Assembly: GCA_003427395.1 (NCBI GenBank)
Contig: BFEA01000570.1
Location: 728,352-765,875, forward strand
Length of the DNA stretch: 37,524 bases
Reading direction: 5' to 3'
DNA from: Chara braunii
Taxonomy: Eukaryota > Streptophyta > Charophyceae > Charales > Characeae
The notes under the pieces were generated by a model. That model saw only the letters and a program-made list of their open reading frames with translations. It searched no databases and was not told the DNA's origin. Positions 29,561-37,524 of this stretch are shown piece by piece (the first letter of the stretch is position 1; the number at the start of each line of letters is the position of its first letter). Position numbers and translations under genes: made by a program.

Positions 29561-31782
29561 ACACAAAAGAATGATAGCCGACGTGATCCCCTCCTATCTC
29601 TTGCAGGCACAACAAAAGAGTGACAGCAACTTGGGGAAGGAGGGGGTAAGCAAAAAGCGATATTTGTTTCTTCTTTTCATTCCCCCCCCGCCCCCCCCTT
29701 AAAGTAAATGAGTGAATATAGCAGGGGATTATTAACTTCACATGAGGGCACCGGTGCAAAGCCCATAGTTTGTTTGTTGAAGTGGTTGGGGAAGGGTAAG
29801 GTAGTGATTATGTTGTGTGTATGTTTTGTCATGTTGGATATACACAACTTGAAGAGTGTGTTTGTAGGGGGTCCGGTTGGTGCTTTATGCGTGTGTACGT
29901 GTGTGACGAACCACTTCACGACCCCGTGTCATCCTTCGTACCCTTTCTTTTTGCCTGTATCATACCAACCCCAGAAAAACCCCGTTTTGATTTCTTGATT
30001 TCGGGTGCGGCATTTTCCTTTTTGAGAGTTTTTTCGACTGCTGAAGTTCTGTTTTTTTTTTTGCAAAGTCGGGAAATACATGGGAATTTACGTGCGCCTT
30101 AGCGAGCACACTAGGAATTGGGCTCGGTAGTAGGGAATTCCGGGATAAGCGAAACTTCGACGTGTCCTTTTTGGGTGTGTGAAGGTTCTTGGGCGCGTCG
30201 GGGAAAACTCTCGGAATTATGCATGAATACGAATAGGCGTACGATTTTCTTTCCCCGCGTCGTTTTTTCGCGCGCGGATATGGTGATTTCAATTTTGAAT
30301 TAGGATAGAAGCAAGCTGTAACAGTTTCGGTGCCTTTTTTCTTTTTTTTGTTGACGACGCCGTGCATGCAAAAACTTCCTCCCCTCTGTCCCCCGCAACG
30401 CTCCCTCCCGCGCCTCCCTTCCCTTCTCCCTCCTTTTTTTCTCTCCACCTAACTGTTTTTCCTTCTCCCTCTCTCTCTCTCCCGCCTTGCTTTCGCATGC
30501 CCATTTTCCTTTCTTGATCATCTGAATCTTGGACCCGTCTTGCGCCACCTCTCGCGCCTTTTCTCTTCTCACCCTCTAAGTCTGGCGTAGGACCCCCGGT
30601 CGATCCCCCGATAACTCCCTCGCCAATCAGGCGCGTCCATCGATAGGATCTTCCTACCGCGCGATGAATCGGATTGGTTGAACCTTGAGTTCCGAGGGAT
30701 CAGCATGGCGTTCGTAGAGCACTCTTCTCAAAGTCTTTTCCTCCTTCTCCTCTTACACCTCAGCTTTCCTGTCGCCTTCTCCCCCTTCTATCTCCCCTGT
30801 CGCAACTATAAAACCCGCAAGCGCATCCGCAAATCTCTCTTACGTTCTCGACTCTCAAGCCAGCTTCCGGGAAGCAGTGGTTAGGCAAAGTGTTTGAAGC
30901 GAATCGAAAAGTTCTGTCAGGCTGACGATAGACTGGTCGGTTGCGAGCTGGATCGCCACGACAGACTGTGGGATCTGGGTGAACCGTGTCGAGTTTACGA
31001 CAGCGGGGTGACGATCGCAGTGGTGGGAGTTAGCACGCGACGACCGGGATCGTCGGTGCGGGTATGAGGATCGATGTTGAGTTGATTGGCCCGGGGCCAT
31101 ATTGGAATTAACGGCGAATGCGCCTTTGTTGCCGATTGTTATCTTGGGCGTGAGTGTACGGCGGTGACGCCGAACTTTTCTCCTCCTGGATCTTGTCATC
31201 TTCTATTTTGGACTTTCTTTCCCTCGACTCTCTCTCTCTCTCTCTCTTTTTGAATGATGATGCGTTTGAATGATTGTCCCTCTCTTGAATAAGAATGAGT
31301 TGGCATCCTGCTTCTGTGTGAAAGAACTTCTGGAACTCTTCCATTAGTTTCCTTGGTAATCCTCCTACGCAAGGACCCCGTCTATTTGTCTTGTGAACGG
31401 TGGATGCGTGTGTATAGTGCAATGCGATCCATCTTTTCCTGTGCATGTCTCATTTTCGCACCTTCCACAGTGAATGCATGTATGGAGATGCATGACTTTT
31501 TCGATTTGATTAGACGAGTGTCGTCGGGATTTTGTTCGAGAATGCAAGAGTGTTTAGATTTGTAGCTCTGTTTGCACTGCACATGCCATCTGCCTTATGA
31601 TGCACGACATCAGCAACCGAGCCACGAGGAGGCCTTGAGAAACAAGGCGCCAAGGGACCAATGTTGTGTTGAACTGATCGGACCCGTAGCCATACCGATN
31701 TGTGATTGTTTTCTCTCTCTTTTGTCAAAAAGATTGATTGGGGGACGCGCGAATCGCTTCTGTTCTTAATGACGTCTCAGGA
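29561..31782. other. No recognisable gene; TATA- and CCAAT-like sites near 30630-30812
   Basis: CCAATCAGG at about 30625-30633 and ACTATAAAAC at about 30803-30812 have promoter-like spacing, and the following sequence is GC-balanced. This could be the U3 region of the LTR element that follows, or an unrelated promoter. A minus-strand frame (31108-31446) and a plus-strand frame (31572-31769) show no motif. An N at 31700 interrupts the latter. Confidence 0.35.
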
Positions 31783-31877
31783 TATTTTGTGACTGATTGA
31801 CATGTGGACTGACAAGTACCCTTCGATTGNATATTTTGTGACTGATTGACATGTGGACTGACAAGTACCCTTCGATT
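31783..31877 (+). repeat. 47-base direct repeat joined by a single N
   Basis: The segment ATATTTTGTGACTGATTGAC...TTCGATTG occurs at 31783-31829, is followed by one N at 31830, and is repeated at 31831-31877. Exact repetition on both sides of one N is what an unmerged contig overlap looks like. Probably an assembly artefact. Confidence 0.85.
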
Positions 31878-32390
31878 GTGCGCCAGCCTCCCGGATCTCC
31901 CATCCCAACACGACCTTTTCCTTACAGTGAGGAAAGGACACGTGTATGTGAGTGGGACGTACGAGAAGCCGTTGCACAAATCGGCGGGCAGTATTACTTC
32001 CCTCCGGCCAACCGCTGCTTTGGGTTCGTAGAAGCCAGGTTTGTTATTATCGATACGCACTTCCTACCTTACTCGGTATTGTTGTCATTTAACGAGTTAA
32101 TCGTCATTCCGTGGACGGAAGTAGAACCCCACTGGTCGCGCACTCTGTGCACCGAATGCCAACGTTTTGAGCGTTACGAGTCCAGGGGTTTCCACTACCG
32201 TGTGTGGAGTGAAGACAAGCATAAAGCAAGAGCCACGCGATTGAGACCCTCCACGTCAGACTCGGAACTAACCAGCGAACGATGACGGGATTTGATACGA
32301 AAACGAGACACGCGAAGTGTGCCCAAGCCTTTCTGTTCTAAACGACGGGCTGTAGCCCGGTGGGAGGCACGACAATACTTTTTGGATTGA
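31851..32390 (+). pseudogene. Element ORF, C-terminal part conserved with 14571-14789
   Basis: An open frame of 144 codons from an ATG at 31851, then a TGA at 32283-32285, then the same frame continues to a TGA at 32388-32390. The first part includes EWDVREAVAQIGGQYYFPPA, NRCFGFVEARFVIID, PHWSRTLCTECQRFERYES (a C-x2-C pair) and VWSEDKHKARA. The last part (RDLIRKRDTRSVPKPF) matches 14571-14789 with mainly third-position differences; the internal TGA stands where the other copy has an Arg codon. The true start is unknown because an in-frame TGA lies 12 bases before the ATG. It lies upstream of the candidate primer-binding site, so it probably overlaps the 5' LTR. Function unknown. Confidence 0.55.
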
Positions 32391-32615
32391 ATTTGGGTCC
32401 TTCTCTCTCTTTCCCGCCTTGCCCGCGCGCGCATTCCGCGACGCGGGAAACGATCGACTTGCTCCATCGGACCAACACGGGGGATTTCAGTTTCGTCTGT
32501 GTTCCCATACTCAAATTCCAAAAATCCTTGGCACACCCCATCTTGCTGTTTTTGGGGGCCTCTTTTTCGCACAGCTAACACTCGGAACGGAAGACAGCAC
32601 AGGGCGTGAGGTTGG
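32231..32615 (+). mobile_element. LTR-like segment at the 5' side of the gypsy element
   Basis: Repeats 14628-15012 over about 385 bases and ends where a candidate primer-binding site begins. The left LTR boundary is not visible, and no matching 3' copy is inside the window. Confidence 0.55.
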
Positions 32616-32640
32616 TATCCGAACCGACACGTGTCGGTTC
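32613..32640 (+). promoter_or_regulatory. Candidate primer-binding site and 20-bp palindrome
   Basis: TTGGTATCCGAACC starts at about 32612. Its TGGTATC shares the start of the usual plant primer-binding site (TGGTATCAGAGC, complementary to initiator tRNA-Met), then diverges. It overlaps a perfect palindrome, GAACCGACACGTGTCGGTTC, at 32621-32640. The gag frame begins about 220 bases later. Confidence 0.4.
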
Positions 32641-32861
32641 TGATGATAGTAAGTCGAACTGGCGAGAGGTAGGAGAGACCCTCAACTAGCTCGTCGAGAT
32701 CGCCCCGTAACCAGGTCTCAGTCTAGTGTGGTCGCACCAGCAATACCAATGGTGGACGGTACTAGGGTGATCGTTAGCATCCCTGCCCCTTTCCCCTTCT
32801 TCCCTAACCATACCCATCCCGAGGCTTGGCTGGAAGCCAAGCTCAAAACTACAGCGCAGTC

Positions 32862-33815
32862 GATCTTCCCCGTGTTCTGATATTACTACTTCGCAACACA
32901 TCACATGACTGGTTTAGAAAACATACGTGGGTAGACTAGGATACTTTCAAGCGAGCATTCTTGGCTCGATTCGATACGGTTAGTGAAGATGCCGCCTGGT
33001 ATGTACTCAAAAATCGACTACAAGGACCAGGGGAATTATTGCCCGATTTCGTCGATCGATTTCAAACCACGTTGGATAAATCCGGGCGAGACGAGAATTC
33101 CGCTCGAGACTTGTTTATTGATCACCTTCGAAGTCCGACCTTGAAAGGGAAACTGCAGAAAAAGATTCCGCCGAAAACAACCCAGTTATCGGCTATCATC
33201 ACTAAAGCGTTGGAGCTAGACTTGCCTGATACAAAAAAATATATCAGCCAGGGAAACGAGGATATTACAGATACCATACGGGATATAACGACCAAAAGGC
33301 TATCATGGCTACAAGCAGTCGAACGGTTTTATCCCTGCCCCGATCATGACCTTCCCGGCGGAATCGTCTTCGATATCCCGACTGCCTCTCCTCCCTCTCC
33401 CTAAGTGAATCAATCAATCGCAGCTGTTAGAAGCGGAACCCCATCCGAACCCCCCTCGCCAGCCATAACCAATTTGCATCTTGCCCAGATGATCCATACG
33501 GCCACTACTAAGCAGTCCGAATGGATGAGTAACCTGATCCAAATGCAGGCGGCTCATATGGAGCGAATGAAACAGATAATGATCAGGCTCATTAAGCCTA
33601 ATCCAGCTCCTGCTCGGCCTGCTCCTGCATCATTTCCACTCTTACCTGCCCCACCTGCTCCAGGGTTCACGCCTCCGTTCCCTCATCTAGCTAATCCAGC
33701 AGGGAAGATCGAATGCTTTAACTGCAAGCAGCCCCGGGCATTTCGCCCGGGACTGTCCGCAGTCGAAACGTAATCAGCCTCCCCCTGCTGCGGCCCCCGT
33801 TGCCCTTAATCATGG
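32862..33815 (+). pseudogene. gag: Ty3/gypsy-like gag with zinc knuckle, broken
   Basis: One frame runs from about 32862 through LPRVLILLLRNTSHDWFRKH, a TAG at 32937-32939 at a conserved-looking position, FLARFDTVSEDAAWYVLKNR, and DFVDRFQTTLDKSGRDENSA. This is typical of a retrotransposon gag (capsid) domain. A TAA at 33402-33404 follows, then a Pro-rich stretch with AHMERMKQIM. A zinc knuckle of spacing C-x2-C-x4-H-x4-C lies at 33714-33757 but is split by one extra C at about 33732-33735, which shifts the frame by +1. Gag packages the element's RNA into particles. Two stops and one shift make this copy defective. The start codon is not clear. Confidence 0.85.
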
Positions 33816-34896
33816 ACAAGTGGCCGCTCTGATGGATATGGATCAAGGAAGAGAACTCGTGGCATATGCCACGGAACAGCCTTCCCCTTCGATAGCAACG
33901 ACATCGACTTCAGGAGCTTCTTCCTCTGACGCCGCCGACGTAGTCGATCCTCTCGAGTATCTCCATCTTGCAGGCATGATCGGAGCAATCCGATCGGTCC
34001 CAGACGATCTCGAATGGGTCGATCGCGAATCTAATCCTGGACCACAGTTTCGGACAGGAGATATTGATGTATTGAAAACGCTCAAGCAGTTAGACATCCG
34101 CGTTCCTGTCCCCTTAGGGCATCTCCTCACCATATCTGAAGTGGCGAACGATAAGTTTCTACTACATTGCCGAAAGAACCAAAAGTGTTTCACATATGAA
34201 CGCGTGCAACGGATGTTGAAGAAAAAAGAGGAAAGCGAGGAAGTCGTACCCCCCGAACCAGACACCAAAGAGTCTGGATCCGAAGTCGCGCACATAGCAG
34301 CAATCTCTTTAGCGGAAAAAGATCACTTCGTACGAGCTCGGCCAGTAGTATGGAAAAACGCAGAATGTGACTGTGAAGTTTAGGGCAAGCCGTTTAATGC
34401 CCTTATTGACACAGGATCTTCTGCAGTAGCCATATAATTGGATACTGTCAAAAAGACGGAACGACTGGGATCTATTCTTACTCAATCTGGCAAAGACAAC
34501 TATGTCTCCGCCGACGAGGAAGCCATGAACATCGTAGGCATTATCGATAATGTGGCTGTAAAAGTTGGACGAGTACACGTCCTTGTTAATATGCTCGTAA
34601 TAGATGTACGTTCCTATTCTGTGTTGTTGGGATTACCTTGGGCGATGGCGGTGGGCGTACGTCTGCATTTCAATTCGAAGCAATTGGTGCTCACACAAAC
34701 TGGGGGAAAACCTCAAACTGTTCCTTTGCGAGTTTCCACCCGAACGATAAAACGGGTCCCTAACTCGGCTCCCATCGGGATGATTCGATACATTGATCCC
34801 GAGGAGTGCTCCCCCTCGGACCTCAGTAATGGAATCAGGGAACAGGAATATGAAGAAGAGATGCCCAGTAAAGATGAATGGAAACACCTGGTTTAA
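33816..34896 (+). pseudogene. pol: Gag-pol linker and aspartic protease, broken
   Basis: In the frame reached after the shift in the zinc knuckle, 33820-34383 encodes an acidic linker with LKTLKQLDIRVPVPLGHLL, a conserved-looking lead into the protease. A TAG (34381-34383) precedes NALIDTGSSAVAI, the retropepsin active site with DTG at 34408-34416, and a TAA follows at 34435-34437. The second half of the fold (VLVNMLVIDVRSYSVLLGLP, WAMAVGVRLHF) is intact up to a TAA at 34894-34896. The enzyme would cut the gag-pol polyprotein. The frame is the same throughout, so only the stops break this part. Confidence 0.85.
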
Positions 34897-36117
34897 CTTT
34901 TTGAACGAGAAATTCTTAAAGAATTTCAAGTGTGCCCCGAAATTACCCGAAGCTTCCACGTGGAGGCCGAAGAAAGCATGTGCACGCCTCTGACAACCTA
35001 GGTCAGTCCTTCGGTTCTCCTTGGGGAACCCATACTACAAGTTTCCCATCTGGGTGATAATTTGGAACCCCCTGAGGGAGCTCTTTTCTTACGAACGCGT
35101 TATCAACAAACGGAACAGTATTTAGACGTTTCTGTGTTTTCCACCCCGATCATTACTAACGACAGGAGCCACCATCGCCTTGATTAGACAAGAGGCGGAA
35201 GCACCGGTAAGTGACGTGCCGAATCTAATGCAAGAAATGACGGATCTAACAAGACTAACTGTGGAACCGACTTCGGTTGGTTCAGAAACTGACGCAGAAA
35301 CTAAAGAACCAGAGATGATCAACCCTGTTGAGTCCCAGATGATAGCAACTGTCTTCTCTGTTCGCACCAGTAGTTCCGTTTTTTCTAGTGTCCATGATCG
35401 ACGGGAACGACCGGTTGATTGGATTGATATGCCCCTTAAGATTTCCGGGGAATCTACAATCACCTTGCCAGACCACGTCCCCGCTGAACTTCGAAGATCG
35501 TTAATTTGTGTGTTAAATGGCTACGAAGAAGTATTGAGCATACACGATAACAACATCGGCTTAACTAATGTGATGGAGTCTGCCATTCTCACGGGAGATC
35601 ATCCACCCATTAGCTGCGCTCCATACTGATACTCGTCATCTCAAAAAGCTGCCGCTTTTCAGCGGATTAAGGAGTTCGAAGTTAATGGATGGATCGAACC
35701 CGCTATAGGACCATGGTCTTTTCCTGTAGTGATAGTACCCAAAAAGGCTGGAGGGATTCGTATTTGTATTGATTATCGAAAATTGAATGATATCACGATT
35801 AAAGATGTGTACCCCCTCCCCAGATTGATGAATTATTGGATGCGATTGGGAGTGCGCGATTTTTCAGCAAGTTTGATGTTCGCCATGGATTCCATCATCT
35901 TCTTGTCTAAAAAGAAGATCGTCCGAAAATCGCGTTTGTGCTTTTCGAAGGAAAGTGGCAATGGATTCGATGCCCGATGGGTATCTACAACGCCCCTGCG
36001 ACTTTTCAGCGGGCCATGAACATGGCTTTTCAGAATTTCGCACGGAAGACTCGTTTGGCACAGAGCATCATCAACTACTGCGTGATTGTGTACATGAATG
36101 ACATCCTGGTGTATTAG
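34897..36117 (+). pseudogene. pol: Reverse transcriptase, broken and catalytically altered
   Basis: After a further frame change between 34897 and 35180, the frame 35180-35629 gives the lead-in (GYEEVLSIHDNNIGLTNVME, then GDHPPI). A TGA (35627-35629) follows, then GWIEPAIGPWSFPVVIVPKK, GGIRICIDYRKLN and DVYPLPRL, which are the first conserved blocks. A one-base loss near 35826 shifts the frame. In the new frame the FDVRHGFHH block (motif A), a TAA at 35908-35910, RCPMGIYNAPATFQ and the active-site box follow. The box at 36091-36102 reads YMND instead of Y-x-D-D, so a catalytic aspartate codon has changed (consistent with G to A). A TAG lies at 36115-36117. Not functional. Confidence 0.88.
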
Positions 36118-36987
36118 AGTTTCTACGAGGGACACGTGCAGCACATCGAATGGGCACTTCATGCGTTACGAGATGCAAGTTTCAAGGTGGCGCTTGAGAA
36201 GTGTCAGTTTTTCCTCACCACCATTTCTTTCCTGGGGCACGTGGTGACAGACAAGGGACTCCAACCGGAGCCGCAGAAGGTGGCAGCTGTCAGGGATGCG
36301 CCAGTACCTACCACTATCACGCAAGTTCGCGCCTTTCTGGGCCTAACCTCGTATTACCGAAGATTTATCAAGGGCTTCGCGGCGATTGCGGGACCCCTCA
36401 CAAATCTCCTTCGCAATGATCAGCCGTTGATCTGGACGCCGGAGTGCGATCAAGCGTTTTCCAAACTCAAGGCTGCTCTTATTTCGGCTCCGGTCCTTAT
36501 AAGACCGGATCCCGAAAAATGTTTTGTTCTCATCACCGACTGGCAGCCAGAGGCGATCTCGGCGATCCTTGCCCAGGTGGGACCGAACGGACTCGAGAGT
36601 GTAGTGGAGTATGCGTCCAAATCAGTGTCCGCCTGCAAGCGCAATTACGCCACTCCAACGGGTGAATGCTATGCGGCTCTCTGGGGAATCAGTCACTTCC
36701 GTGTGTACGGGCGAAAATTCACCCTGGTGACTGATCATGAGCCCCTGTTGGCTCTGAAGAAGTCGAAGGATTACTCGGACATGATCGGACAATGGGCAAC
36801 GGTGCTGCAGAGCATGGACTTTGACATTCGTCATCTAAAGCATGAGAGACACGGGAATGCGGACGGACTGACACGACTTCACCGGCCTGATAAGGTTCCA
36901 AAGGGTGAAGAGGTAATTCCGTGGAACGAACCCGAACAGGATATCAGACCTCGGTACGGCCAAGTGGAGATCTTATCGAAGCCGTAA
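36118..36987 (+). CDS. pol: RT connection and RNase H domain, intact frame
   Basis: The frame is open from 36118 to the TAA at 36985-36987 (ATG at 36136). It starts with the thumb (ALEKCQFFLTTISFLGHVVT) and the connection (VRAFLGLTSYYRRFIKGFAA), followed by RNase H. The RNase H residues expected for catalysis are present: Asp in FVLITDW, Glu in TPTGECYAALW and Asp in FTLVTDHEPL. A closing HERHGNADGLTRL follows. RNase H removes RNA from the RNA-DNA hybrid during reverse transcription. In Ty3/gypsy elements the integrase zinc finger (H-x4-H...C-x2-C) normally follows within about 100 residues; here a stop comes instead. This is the only well-preserved part of pol. Confidence 0.88.
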   Translation, partial: SFYEGHVQHIEWALHALRDASFKVALEKCQFFLTTISFLGHVVTDKGLQPEPQKVAAVRDAPVPTTITQVRAFLGLTSYYRRFIKGFAAIAGPLTNLLRNDQPLIWTPECDQAFSKLKAALISAPVLIRPDPEKCFVLITDWQPEAISAILAQVGPNGLESVVEYASKSVSACKRNYATPTGECYAALWGISHFRVYGRKFTLVTDHEPLLALKKSKDYSDMIGQWATVLQSMDFDIRHLKHERHGNADGLTRLHRPDKVPKGEEVIPWNEPEQDIRPRYGQVEILSKP

Positions 36988-37047
36988 GTGATACGAGGAC
37001 TAATTGTTCTGTTCTGCTCTCCCTGCATCCCCTCCTCCTCTGCCATC

Positions 37048-37524
37048 ATGACTACCCCACTCGGCTCCGCAATCCCTTCTTCTCCTATTAACTCTGCCCA
37101 TCTCACTTCCTCGGCTTTCTTCGCCACCCTTCCCGATAAATATTGTTATTTTTGCACGTGTATTGCACGAGTTTATGGGGTCGACTGTCATCCCTTCGAG
37201 ACCGGATTTGTGGATTGGGTAGAATGTGCCACGTGTGTCAACCGTGCGCACGGTGCCTGCGTTCGATATCGGACGAATAGCAAGGAATGGAAGTGGCCCC
37301 TGTGTAGAACGAACAAGCTCCCCACGGAGGTTCGATTCGAGGCCGCCCGTACGGACGGCCCTGAATACGACGAAAAATACCGACGAGCGGAGGTTTGGAT
37401 GGATAAAATTTTATTAGCAAAATTAGCAGGATTATCATTGGGCCACCTCACCAAACACGACAGACATAGGGCAATCGAGAGATCTCGGGACTATCGATGG
37501 ATCAACGGTCATTTGGAAAAGCGT
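37048..37524 (+). CDS. PHD-like zinc-finger ORF downstream of RNase H, partial
   Basis: A 159-codon frame with no stop runs from ATG at 37048 past the window end. It is in the same frame as RNase H; upstream of the ATG it stays open back to the TAA at 36985-36987, so one stop alone separates it from pol. Residues 33-86 hold C33-x2-C36, C60-x2-C63-x4-H68-x2-C71 and C86, with a WVECATC box. This is the pattern of a PHD finger (C4HC3), except that one of the last two cysteines is replaced (WKWPLC, Trp83 where Cys is usual). The C-terminal part is charged and helical-looking (MDKILLAKLAGLSLGHLTKH). PHD fingers bind histone H3 tails, so a chromatin-targeting role is possible but is inference. It could also be an unrelated Cys/His finger. 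No integrase catalytic motif is seen before the window ends. Confidence 0.6.
   Translation, partial: MTTPLGSAIPSSPINSAHLTSSAFFATLPDKYCYFCTCIARVYGVDCHPFETGFVDWVECATCVNRAHGACVRYRTNSKEWKWPLCRTNKLPTEVRFEAARTDGPEYDEKYRRAEVWMDKILLAKLAGLSLGHLTKHDRHRAIERSRDYRWINGHLEKR

Noticed and set aside
37141-37310. Integrase H-x4-H / C-x2-C zinc finger after RNase H
   Set aside because: No H-x4-H pair precedes the C-x2-C, and the order of cysteines and histidine fits a PHD-like finger better.

Overview
The window looks like nuclear DNA from a large, repeat-rich streptophyte (land plant or charophyte alga) genome. Three things support this. Introns have GT...AG borders. The U6 snRNA-derived copies keep the 3' tail typical of green-lineage U6 (AAATCGAGAAATGG, in antisense). 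The mobile DNA is of plant type: an L1-like LINE, a Ty3/gypsy-like LTR element, a MITE, and many (CT)n, (ATT)n and (TTC)n tracts. No species can be assigned. Most open reading frames here are shadows of microsatellites or satellite DNA.

Layout. 1-8.3 kb holds the only host-gene traces. On the minus strand, two phase-compatible exons (5189-5372 and 4554-4661) encode part of a PrimPol-type primase-polymerase, including the first half of its zinc finger. Two further minus-strand exon candidates lie at 956-1175, and a plus-strand terminal-exon candidate at 8178-8307. The introns carry a dispersed repeat family and CCGGA-rich repeats. At 6.06-7.07 kb, three antisense U6-derived copies are interleaved with CCT/GGA tracts.

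11.7-14.45 kb is a satellite of about 27 units. Each unit is a nested palindrome, the units follow a partial higher-order order, and the array is split by a retroposon-like insert. 14.57-15.01 kb is an LTR-like fragment that repeats a segment near 32.2-32.6 kb and carries the 3' end of a conserved ORF. 15.5-16.4 kb is pyrimidine-rich and then holds three nested-palindrome repeats. 16.7-18.6 kb is a decayed LINE (endonuclease plus reverse transcriptase). 18.6-23.5 kb is a mosaic of repeats with one assembly gap (21472-21790). 23.5-25.6 kb shows nothing recognisable.

25.57-27.41 kb is a degenerate array of stem-loop-forming units, interrupted by a long foldback element (26273-26660) and a near-perfect MITE (27022-27315) whose removal restores the array unit. 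27.4-31.8 kb has no recognisable gene. 31.85-37.5 kb is a broken Ty3/gypsy-like element: a conserved ORF fragment, a candidate primer-binding site beside a 20-bp palindrome, gag, protease, reverse transcriptase and RNase H. Where an integrase is expected there is a clean 159-codon frame encoding a PHD-like zinc finger. It is in frame with pol, separated by a single stop, and runs off the window. This ORF, the conserved ORF fragments in the two LTR-like repeats, and the three independent palindrome-based repeat families are the most unusual things here.
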